Virus record (IMG/VR): IMGVR_UViG_3300009502_000083
Coordinates: 1-45,825 of that record
Origin: a virus
Strand: one strand, 5' to 3'
Length of the DNA: 45,825 nt
Positions 39,589 through 45,776 of this stretch are shown here, piece by piece. The notes under the pieces were generated by a model. That model did no database searches and had not been told where the DNA came from. It saw nothing but the letters and a program-made list of their open reading frames with translations. A program made the position numbers and the translations under genes. The first letter of the stretch is position 1; each line of letters begins with the position of its first letter.

Positions 39589-40061
39589 TAACCAACGAAG
39601 AGCAGAAAATAGAAGAACTTGAATGGTTCATAAAGGAATTCAAGGAACAGAAAGAAGAAATCCGATCATTAAAAAGAGTCTTGAACAGCATTAAAAACGT
39701 GATTAACATTAGTCTTCTTGAACCTGTAAAGCCTACAAAACCATCCAAGATTGAAAATGGTTATAATATAGATGGAAAACTGATTGTTTCCATGAAAGAC
39801 CTTGAGGGGGCATTTACATGGGATGAAGCAATGGAGGAAGTAAAGAAACTTGGAGAAGGCTGGAGATTACCAACCAAAGAAGAACTTAATTTGATGTATC
39901 TTCATAAGGATAAAATCGGGGGTTTTGTTGAGCACATCTTCTGGTCTTCCACTGAGGGCAATGCTGACTGCACATGGGTACAGGACTTTAGCAATGGCTA
40001 CCAGTACTACTACAGTAAGGACGACACGGACACCTACGTTCGAGCTGTCAGGAGTATTTAA
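39585..40061 (+). CDS. C-type-lectin-like DUF1566 (Lcl) protein, variable copy 4
   Basis: 158 residues. An N-terminal coiled coil (6-43, KIEELEWFIKEFKEQKEEIRS...) is joined by a Pro/Lys linker to the domain VSMKDLEGAFTWDEAMEEVKKLGEGWRLPTKEELNLMYLHKDKIGGFVEH, FWSSTE, WVQDF and YVRAVRSI. The coiled coil would oligomerise the display domain. The last 45 codons are variable repeat 4. Each of the four copies therefore has a different N-terminal module. Confidence 0.75.
   Translation: MITNEEQKIEELEWFIKEFKEQKEEIRSLKRVLNSIKNVINISLLEPVKPTKPSKIENGYNIDGKLIVSMKDLEGAFTWDEAMEEVKKLGEGWRLPTKEELNLMYLHKDKIGGFVEHIFWSSTEGNADCTWVQDFSNGYQYYYSKDDTDTYVRAVRSI
39921..40055 (+). repeat. Variable repeat 4 (DGR-like)
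   Basis: 135 nt; CAC ATC TTC before WSSTE, and GAC/TAC codons at many variable sites. Invariant codons are identical to copies 1 and 3. Confidence 0.8.
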
Positions 40062-40089
40062 TCATTGAATCATTTATAAACTTAATTCC

Positions 40090-40236
40090 GTGAATATAAC
40101 TAACAAATTTAAAGCATTATCCATTGGCAAAAAAATAGTTTGGATACCATCATTAAAAAGAGTATCATTCTGTAGTTCAATGGAACAAGCTAAAAAGAAA
40201 TTTAGTGGACATCCTATAGAAGTATATGGAATATAG
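40090..40236 (+). CDS. Possible small basic protein, GTG start
   Basis: 48 residues if GTG 40090 is used: VNITNKFKALSIGKKIVWIP followed by SLKRVSFCSSMEQAKKKFSG and HPIEVYGI. It fills most of the 233-nt gap between genes, and its composition (IGKKIVWIPSLKRV, EQAKKKF) looks protein-like. No ATG start and no Shine-Dalgarno sequence; it may instead be a decayed gene. Confidence 0.35.
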   Translation: MNITNKFKALSIGKKIVWIPSLKRVSFCSSMEQAKKKFSGHPIEVYGI

Positions 40237-40294
40237 CCAGATTTTGGTATGTTGTATTTGATTCTTATATTTAAACTCAAACTATTAAACTATA

Positions 40295-40660
40295 ATGAAC
40301 GCTAAAACAGAATTTCTCGAATTAATCGGAACAAAAAAAGTAAAGTGTGCCGAAATAAATTATGTAAGAGATGGATGGAGAATTAGAGAAGATTATGTAA
40401 GAGATGGATGGAGAATTAGAGAAGAACGTGAACGACTTAATACAGAACACTCCTTAAAGGTTGGGTATTCTCCACAGGAACTAATAGAATTTTTAGACTC
40501 TCTTGACTTCGATTACGATGATGGATATGGCACTCAAGAGTTATTTGGAACAGTTTGGTTTGAGATGCGTGAATGGGCAGAACGATGTGAAGACGAGGGG
40601 CATGAGTGGTGGGAGATTAAAAGTTATCCTCAAATTCCTAAAAACTTGAAAATAAAATGA
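40295..40660 (+). CDS. Hypothetical protein with duplicated 11-residue unit
   Basis: 121 residues. YVRDGWRIRE(D/E) occurs twice in tandem (23-44). The second half is acidic and Trp-rich (FDYDDGYGTQELFGTVWFEMREWAERCEDEGHEWWEI), a pattern common in small phage proteins. Function unknown. Overlaps the next gene by ATGA. Confidence 0.55.
   Translation: MNAKTEFLELIGTKKVKCAEINYVRDGWRIREDYVRDGWRIREERERLNTEHSLKVGYSPQELIEFLDSLDFDYDDGYGTQELFGTVWFEMREWAERCEDEGHEWWEIKSYPQIPKNLKIK
40360..40425 (+). repeat. 33-bp perfect tandem duplication
   Basis: Units 40360-40392 and 40393-40425 are identical and in frame. Identity at every base indicates a very recent event. Confidence 0.9.
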
Positions 40661-40842
40661 TAAAGTTACTCATAGTATATTCCATTATCTGGCTTATTGC
40701 ATTTTTATTATTGCATATGCTTCACTATATTGGAGTCAAGGAATATGGTCTACAAATTGACTATTGGTATGTCGCAATCTGTATGGGGATCGGAATGATG
40801 TATCAAACCCTTTATAATTTTATATTGGATAAAATAAAATGA
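40657..40842 (+). CDS. Small two-pass membrane protein
   Basis: 61 residues with two hydrophobic helices (2-22, IKLLIVYSIIWLIAFLLLHML; about 36-56, WYVAICMGIGMMYQTLYNFIL). Overlaps both neighbours by four bases. Function unknown. Confidence 0.55.
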   Translation: MIKLLIVYSIIWLIAFLLLHMLHYIGVKEYGLQIDYWYVAICMGIGMMYQTLYNFILDKIK

Positions 40843-41627
40843 AAACAGTTTTCTATGCAATCTTATCTGATGATTTCAAAGATACAGTAGTGGACTATCA
40901 AGGGTTCTACAAGAGTTTCAAGAGATTTCATCCTGATATTGATCTTGTAGTATTTGGAAACAATGAAATAAATAAGCTATTTTCTGAGAAGACTTGGTTG
41001 AATTTTTGTAATTGTAAGGCATCTTTCGCAAAGCTACTCTACAATGATTACGATCTTGTTGTGAATGTTGATGCAGATTTTTATTTCTTTGACAGGCTGA
41101 CAGAGATTATTGAAGGATTAGATTACGAGCTTGGAGGTTGTGCTAATTACAATGCTTCGCTTAATGTTTCAATTAATTTACCTGTTACAAATGGATATAT
41201 AATTCCTCATATATCTGAACAGCAGTACATTCAGGGTGGGCTTGTAGCATCACCAAGTAAAAAGTTTTGGGATGATTATGAAGAGCATTCAAAGAATTTA
41301 GCTGACCATCTTCCACTGATGGAAAATGATATTCTAAATATATTATGGTACTCAGGTGAATATAAGACAAAAGTATTCGAAGGTGACATTGATTTTAATT
41401 CGGAAAACTTCAAGACTTATTTCAATTGTTCTTTACTTGGAAGAGAATCTGGGTGTTCCTTGAAGGATGGGAAAGTATGGCTTGGGGATAAGCAAGTAAA
41501 ATCTTACCATGTTGCTAACGGAAATTCAGGTAGAGGGACTGGAAAGACAGGAAGAAAAAAGAAAAGAATGAATCAATTGTTCAATAAAGAAATTTGTGAT
41601 TGGTTTGAAAACAAGGTCAACTTATAA
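40839..41627 (+). CDS. Glycosyltransferase, GT8-like
   Basis: 262 residues. MKTVFYAILSDDFKDTVVDYQGFYKSFKRFHPDIDLVVFG is the nucleotide-sugar entry, KASFAKLLYNDYDLVVNVDADFYFF carries the DxD (near 75-80), and YIQGGLVASPSKKFWDDYEEH with NILWYSGEYK matches the acceptor side of GT8-type enzymes. KSYHVANGNSGRGTGKTGRKKKR gives a basic C-terminus. Acceptor unknown; it may work with the phosphoesterase 11 nt downstream or modify DNA. Confidence 0.65.
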   Translation: MKTVFYAILSDDFKDTVVDYQGFYKSFKRFHPDIDLVVFGNNEINKLFSEKTWLNFCNCKASFAKLLYNDYDLVVNVDADFYFFDRLTEIIEGLDYELGGCANYNASLNVSINLPVTNGYIIPHISEQQYIQGGLVASPSKKFWDDYEEHSKNLADHLPLMENDILNILWYSGEYKTKVFEGDIDFNSENFKTYFNCSLLGRESGCSLKDGKVWLGDKQVKSYHVANGNSGRGTGKTGRKKKRMNQLFNKEICDWFENKVNL

Positions 41628-41638
41628 AAGGAAGTAGA

Positions 41639-42415
41639 ATGAAACTTTATATTTTCTCAGATATACATAATGAATTCCGACAAGGCTTATATAGAATTAA
41701 CAAACAGAAAGATGAAAATGATAGTGTTCTAATTCTGGCAGGAGATATTGGATTGCTTGCTGAACCTGAAACATATTTAGATTTTTTAAGAGATTGTTGC
41801 AATCGTTTTCAGTTTGTTATAATTACGGAAGGAAACCACGAATTCTATTCTGGTGGAAATATATCCTTCGACACATATAAAAGTATTGGAGAGAGATATA
41901 ACCTAACAAATCTCTATACACATAAACTCATCATAGAAAGGGAAAAAATAGTAATATTATCTCAGACGTTGTGGACGGATTTCAATAAACATTCTCCGAC
42001 AGCAATGCAAGATATATACTATGGGTTAAATGATTATGCACAAATTGAAATTTTTTCAGATTATCGACCACTTTCAACTGAAGATATATATAATATACAC
42101 ATCATTCAAAAAAAGAAATTATTCGATGATGTTGATTACTATTCAGGACTTGGGTTCAAGATTATTTGTATGACACACCATGCACCAAGCAATAAGAGTG
42201 TTATGGAAAAATATAAAGGAAGTAAAATTAATCATGGATTCTACTCTGAGTTAGAGGACGAAATTCTAAAGAGAGACATTGCATATTGGATTCATGGTCA
42301 CATGCACGATTATATGAAATATAATATTGGTGAGACGATTGTGATCTGCAATCCAAAAGGTTATCTTTTCGAAACAGACAATGGGTTTAATCCTAACCTT
42401 TTTATCGAGCTATAA
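41639..42415 (+). CDS. Calcineurin-like metallophosphoesterase
   Basis: 258 residues. Complete motif set: FSDIHNE (6-12), LAGDIG (33-38), EGNHEFY (64-70), MTHHAPS (near 178-184) and IHGHMHDY (near 219-226). Such enzymes hydrolyse phosphate mono- or diesters using two metal ions. It is not the gp47 nuclease, which is encoded at 3971; the substrate is unknown (nucleotide, RNA end or protein phosphate). The preceding GGAAGTAG may act as a weak ribosome site. Confidence 0.85.
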   Translation: MKLYIFSDIHNEFRQGLYRINKQKDENDSVLILAGDIGLLAEPETYLDFLRDCCNRFQFVIITEGNHEFYSGGNISFDTYKSIGERYNLTNLYTHKLIIEREKIVILSQTLWTDFNKHSPTAMQDIYYGLNDYAQIEIFSDYRPLSTEDIYNIHIIQKKKLFDDVDYYSGLGFKIICMTHHAPSNKSVMEKYKGSKINHGFYSELEDEILKRDIAYWIHGHMHDYMKYNIGETIVICNPKGYLFETDNGFNPNLFIEL

Positions 42416-42669
42416 TGGAAGACGATCAGCTACAAGAAATTCTAAAAGTTATATATGCTAATATTTTTCTTCTTCATTTCGAATCATCTAATTCTAAAGT
42501 TGATTCAGAATTATTTAGAAAAGGTGTGTTAGAACTTGGAGATGATTTGGAATATCTTGTAGAACTTTTCAATGACCCTTATAACGAGGATTACATGAAA
42601 AGGTCACAGGACGATTTGGTTGATATTCTGATAAGTTATGAACGGCTGAAAGATACTCTACAGATATAA
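42415..42669 (+). CDS. Hypothetical acidic protein
   Basis: 84 residues, predicted all helical, Leu/Asp/Glu-rich. Its ATG shares a base with the previous TAA. No family recognised. Last plus-strand gene before cassette copy 4. Confidence 0.55.
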   Translation: MEDDQLQEILKVIYANIFLLHFESSNSKVDSELFRKGVLELGDDLEYLVELFNDPYNEDYMKRSQDDLVDILISYERLKDTLQI

Positions 42670-42673
42670 ATAT

Positions 42674-42695
42674 GTGTAACTAAAATAAGTTACAC
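42674..42695. terminator. Hairpin between convergent genes
   Basis: An 8-bp perfect stem (GTGTAACT / AGTTACAC) with a 6-nt loop lies between the convergent ends of the gene at 42415 and cassette 4. There is no strong T-run on either side, so a weak or bidirectional terminator is the best guess. Confidence 0.45.
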
Positions 42696-42745
42696 CTATA
42701 GCTACGAGAAAAATTAATAATTTTCATCAAGGTAAGATGAGTATT

Positions 42746-43849
42746 TTAAAATTTAAATATTTTGTTAAGACTTTCTGTTAATTTACCATCAGAGTATTCA
42801 GTCTTTAAAATCTTTTCAGTGAGTATAATAAATTCCATTCCATTTTTCTTGGCGTATTCTTTCGCATATTCAAATTTTTGCATATTTTTTACATAATCAA
42901 CACTTTCTAATAAATACTGTTTACTTCGTTTTGAGGGTGGGGATAATTTTCGGTGTGGTTTAATTTCACAAATATATTTATTACCATTTATACTTTCGAT
43001 AAATAGATCAGGGAAATATCTATGCCAAGCCCCATCATAAGATATATATTTTATTATAATTTCCTCTGACGACCATTTTTTAATGAGTTCGCTTCGGTCT
43101 AACCATAAAAACATTCTCAATTCCCATGAGGAACGATATATGCACGAATTAATATTTCCAGTATATTTACTTTCATTTTTAATTTTATAGACCCCTTGAT
43201 TATATCTATTATTCATGTTTAACATGTTTATTATTGAACAGATTGGACAACCTTTATTTCTTAAATGTTCGGATGGTTCTTGTTGAAATTCTCCATGTAT
43301 AGGGCAAATAATTATTACTTTAGTTTGGGACTGTTTATAATAAACTTTAGAGTAATCATATTTTCCTTCTCCATGAATGAGGATAGCTTTCTTTATAAAT
43401 TCTTCTGTTGATGACCTTTGACCATCATCTTTACATTTTTGACAACCATAGCCTTTTAAATGATTATTTGGAATTTGTAAAAATTCTCCATGAACAGGAC
43501 AGATGATTATTACTTTTGTTTTATTGTTTTTGTAATCAACTAAAGAATAATCGTATCGATCTCCATGAATAAGTATAGCTTTCTGAATGAATTCTTCTGT
43601 TGATGACCTTTGTTCATAAACTTTACATTTTGGGCAACCTTTTCCAGATAAATGACTTGAAGGAGATTGTTCAAATTCTCCATGAATTAAACAGATTATG
43701 ATTACTTTTGATTGGGAATGTTTGTAATCAACTAAAGAGTAATCATACTTATCACCATGAATGAGGATGGCTTTTTTAATAAATTGTTCTGTGGTGGATT
43801 TTTTAGTGGAACGAGGCTTATAAATAGAAGTAGATTGGCTGTGTAACAT
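42746..43849 (-). CDS. Cassette copy 4: zinc-ribbon repeats plus PD-(D/E)XK nuclease (gp4-like)
   Basis: 367 residues. Three zinc-ribbon repeats (18-205) as in the other cassettes, but the GIY-YIG end is replaced by an unrelated nuclease. That domain shows YRSSWELRMFLWLD (239-251), WSSEEIIIKYIS (259-270), HRYFPDLFIE (276-285) and YICEIKP (292-298), giving Glu243, Asp281 and Glu295-x-Lys297 as the PD-(D/E)XK site. The pattern closely follows T4 gp4-type head-completion nucleases and TnsA-like enzymes. Same leader, late promoter and start region as the other copies. A homing-type role is inferred. Confidence 0.75.
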   Translation of the reverse strand: MLHSQSTSIYKPRSTKKSTTEQFIKKAILIHGDKYDYSLVDYKHSQSKVIIICLIHGEFEQSPSSHLSGKGCPKCKVYEQRSSTEEFIQKAILIHGDRYDYSLVDYKNNKTKVIIICPVHGEFLQIPNNHLKGYGCQKCKDDGQRSSTEEFIKKAILIHGEGKYDYSKVYYKQSQTKVIIICPIHGEFQQEPSEHLRNKGCPICSIINMLNMNNRYNQGVYKIKNESKYTGNINSCIYRSSWELRMFLWLDRSELIKKWSSEEIIIKYISYDGAWHRYFPDLFIESINGNKYICEIKPHRKLSPPSKRSKQYLLESVDYVKNMQKFEYAKEYAKKNGMEFIILTEKILKTEYSDGKLTESLNKIFKF

Positions 43850-43890
43850 TTTAGTTTGTATTTTAAATTATTATGGTTATCTTACATAGA

Positions 43891-43921
43891 GTCGTCTGAA
43901 GTTCGCACCTTCGAGGACGGC
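43891..43921. other. Cassette hairpin 4 (diverged, structure kept)
   Basis: On the plus strand GTCGTC / GACGGC pairs with one G-U, and the inner stem GAAG / CTTC is perfect with a 7-nt loop. Sequence is largely different from copies 1-3, but the 6-1-4-7-4-3-6 plan is unchanged. Confidence 0.75.
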
Positions 43922-43934
43922 ATTTTTATACTTA

Positions 43935-43942
43935 TATTTATA
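43935..43942 (-). promoter_or_regulatory. T4-type late promoter for cassette copy 4
   Basis: Exact TATAAATA on the minus strand within TATAAATATAAG, 86 nt before the ATG at 43849. Part of the 71-nt block identical to 13997-14067. Confidence 0.7.
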
Positions 43943-43959
43943 AAACTTTAATTCTCCTC

Positions 43960-43988
43960 TTGTATATTCAAAAATTTTATCGTATATT
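43960..43988 (+). promoter_or_regulatory. Putative promoter downstream of cassette 4
   Basis: TTG at 43960-43962, 20 nt, TATATT at 43983-43988, identical to the copy at 14038. Its predicted start site falls at about 43995, on the ATG of the next gene. Confidence 0.65.
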
Positions 43989-43994
43989 AATCTT

Positions 43995-44216
43995 ATGTTA
44001 AAGAAACTGCATGATAAAGGAGTATATGTCGAGGTCAGGACACACTTTGATCCTTATGCGAGAGACGATAAACCTAAGTTTTATTATTACATTTACAGAA
44101 CGTCAGAAGAATTAGTTTTTTCCGAGATAGAATTCATCAACGACAGAGTACAGTTTTTTGATAATTACAATGAGTGTTGGGAAGAGGCAATAGCGAAAAT
44201 AAATTTGGAAGTGTAA
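43995..44216 (+). CDS. Hypothetical protein, possibly leaderless
   Basis: 73 residues. KKLHDKGVYVEVRTHFDPYARDDKPKFYYYIYRTSEELVFSEI is beta-rich; the end is helical. The ATG lies only 6 nt after TATATT, so the transcript would start at or within the start codon. No other early ATG exists, so either it is leaderless or another upstream transcript serves it. Not recognised. Confidence 0.5.
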   Translation: MLKKLHDKGVYVEVRTHFDPYARDDKPKFYYYIYRTSEELVFSEIEFINDRVQFFDNYNECWEEAIAKINLEV

Positions 44217-44268
44217 AATATTTTTAGTAACTATCATAAGCAATTCAGTAAACCTTTAAAGTAATAAA

Positions 44269-44466
44269 GTGACTGTAGTAAAAAAAGATAAAATTTTTGT
44301 TGGTAGTCTTGGAGAATTGTACTATAATACATCTTATGAAGATGTAATATGTTCATTGACGAAGTACAAGAAGATAGTAATCAATGAAAGTGAATTTTTC
44401 CTTAATGGACTTCTCTGGGAAAATGTAGGTAAAGAAAATGAAATAGTATATTATAAGTATTCTTAA
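44269..44466 (+). CDS. Hypothetical protein, GTG start
   Basis: 65 residues from GTG 44269, with no ATG near the N-terminus. VVKKDKIFVGSLGELYYN and INESEFFLNGLLWENV suggest a small beta-rich fold. The 52-nt gap before it holds nothing recognisable. Start uncertain. Confidence 0.45.
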   Translation: MTVVKKDKIFVGSLGELYYNTSYEDVICSLTKYKKIVINESEFFLNGLLWENVGKENEIVYYKYS

Positions 44467-44493
44467 TTAACCATAAAGAAAGGAGTGATGATG

Positions 44494-44694
44494 ATGGAAC
44501 TTACCTATGGAAACGAAGTATCTTGGATTAAAACAATTTGGGATGCACTTGATGAAGTTGACCTGAGAGAAATTATTGGTGATAAAAGAATGGATGACGT
44601 TTGCACAGCAATGGCTTGGGTGTCGGAAGAGTTGGGTATTCATGAATTGTTTGATGAATTCGATGTTAAACCAACTAAAATGTTAATAAAATGA
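44494..44694 (+). CDS. Small hypothetical protein with clear ribosome site
   Basis: 66 residues from ATG 44494. AAAGGAG at 44479-44485 is one of the few good Shine-Dalgarno sequences in the window; its spacing (8 nt) favours this ATG over those at 44488 and 44491. MELTYGNEVSWIKTIWDALDEVDLREIIGD... is acidic and helical. Overlaps the next gene by ATGA. Function unknown. Confidence 0.6.
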   Translation: MELTYGNEVSWIKTIWDALDEVDLREIIGDKRMDDVCTAMAWVSEELGIHELFDEFDVKPTKMLIK

Positions 44695-44993
44695 AAATAA
44701 ATTATAATAATCCTGATTATAATACTTATATAGACATCGAAGATATTAAAGATCACCATTTTGTAGTAGCAAAAGTAGATGATCCTGAACATGCTTATTT
44801 CCTTTGTTCAGATGATGATGATTCATATGGATTTGTAGGTATGAGAAGTGTTAATATTCAAAATATACATTTTCATTATACTATTGAAGATTGCATTCGA
44901 TATTTTTATAAAGATACAAATGCTGAAATTGAAGTATTTACTACAATACAAGAAGTTCAGAAATGGTTTAGTTCTTTGGTTTTTCCAGAATAA
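44691..44993 (+). CDS. Hypothetical acidic protein
   Basis: 100 residues, Asp/Tyr/His-rich: YIDIEDIKDHHFVVAKVDDPEHAYFLCSDDDDSYGF. Beta strands alternate with acidic loops; no catalytic pattern I trust. Coupled to the previous gene by ATGA. Confidence 0.55.
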   Translation: MKINYNNPDYNTYIDIEDIKDHHFVVAKVDDPEHAYFLCSDDDDSYGFVGMRSVNIQNIHFHYTIEDCIRYFYKDTNAEIEVFTTIQEVQKWFSSLVFPE

Positions 44994-45005
44994 GAATTAT
45001 TGTTT

Positions 45006-45034
45006 TTGGAGATGACTACAAAATGTAGTATACT
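45006..45034 (+). promoter_or_regulatory. Putative promoter (TATACT variant)
   Basis: TTGGAG beginning at 45006, 20 nt after the TTG, TATACT at 45029-45034. It excludes the longer frame beginning at 45000 and sets the gene start at 45078. Confidence 0.55.
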
Positions 45035-45077
45035 TAATCATGAGTTTCAATCACGAATAACAATCAGGACAAATACT

Positions 45078-45287
45078 ATGCCATCCTCTAACTCAAGAAC
45101 GGAAGAATTTAAAAAGGAATTTCTAACACTCTTACTGAAGTATGAAGTATTCAAAGTGGAACTCATAGAAAATGATTATTTGTCACCCGATCTAACTTTT
45201 TGGTTCAGAGAGAATAAAGAACTTGGTCTGCCCAGAGAAGAACTTGAATTTTATGGAAGTAGTTTCTCTCCAAACGATTTTAAATAA
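45078..45287 (+). CDS. Hypothetical protein
   Basis: 69 residues from ATG 45078: MPSSNSRTEEFKKEFLTLLLKYEVFKVELIEND...WFRENKELGLPREELEFYGSSF. The start is chosen because the upstream part of the frame contains the promoter. Resembles short phage proteins with an N-terminal helix and a beta hairpin; function unknown. Confidence 0.55.
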   Translation: MPSSNSRTEEFKKEFLTLLLKYEVFKVELIENDYLSPDLTFWFRENKELGLPREELEFYGSSFSPNDFK

Positions 45288-45294
45288 TAATACT

Positions 45295-45498
45295 ATGTGT
45301 GTTCATGGAATACCAAAAGCAGACACCTTCGGTGAAGATGATCACTGGCAAATCCACGAAAGAGTTAGAAATGAAGTTAAAGATCATCTAAGGGACAACC
45401 TCCACAATATATACGAAGAACAGATTGATGAAGAGCAGATTGATGATGTCATCAAAGCACTCTACGAACTTGGCTATGTAATTCTTATGGAAGTGTGA
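45295..45498 (+). CDS. Hypothetical protein
   Basis: 67 residues from ATG 45295, just after the previous stop. The frame is open upstream only within the previous gene. DDHWQIHERVRNEVKDHLRDNLHNIYEEQIDEEQIDDVIKALYELGY is helical with a short EEQID repeat. Not recognised. Confidence 0.5.
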   Translation: MCVHGIPKADTFGEDDHWQIHERVRNEVKDHLRDNLHNIYEEQIDEEQIDDVIKALYELGYVILMEV

Positions 45499-45515
45499 AA
45501 TAAATTCATTATACT
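45487..45515 (+). promoter_or_regulatory. Putative promoter (ATGGAA / TATACT variant)
   Basis: ATGGAA at 45487, 20 nt after the first three bases, TATACT at 45510-45515, overlapping the end of the preceding gene. Leader of about 30 nt before the gene at 45552. Confidence 0.45.
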
Positions 45516-45551
45516 TAAGAAGTTTCAATAACAATTAAAGACCAAAACCAC

Positions 45552-45776
45552 ATGACTATTAAAGAAAAAGCACAGAAATTCGCTCTTGGTCAGTACCTGA
45601 CTGAGTATAACACAGAGGCAACATTTGAAGAAATTTTGGTTACAATCAAAGAAGGTGATTATGATAAATTTAAAGTGTGGGACACCTTCGAAAATTATAA
45701 CCGTGAATTCTTGGTCGATCTAATCGAAATGATGGTAGAGGAGTTAGAGATGACGTTCAACGAGAATAATAAATGA
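45552..45776 (+). CDS. Hypothetical acidic protein
   Basis: 74 residues, MTIKEKAQKFALGQYLTEYNTEATFEEILVTIKEGDYDKFKVWDTFENY..., with a LIEMMVEELEMTFNE end. Helical, acidic, without motifs. The remaining 49 nt of the window contain nothing I can support. Confidence 0.55.
   Translation: MTIKEKAQKFALGQYLTEYNTEATFEEILVTIKEGDYDKFKVWDTFENYNREFLVDLIEMMVEELEMTFNENNK

Noticed and set aside
28835-40061. A reverse transcriptase or template repeat for the variable repeats inside this window
   Set aside because: No protein shows a YxDD-type polymerase site of a retroelement, and no further copy of the GTTCGAGCTGTCAGG end was found on either strand. If present, they must lie outside the window.
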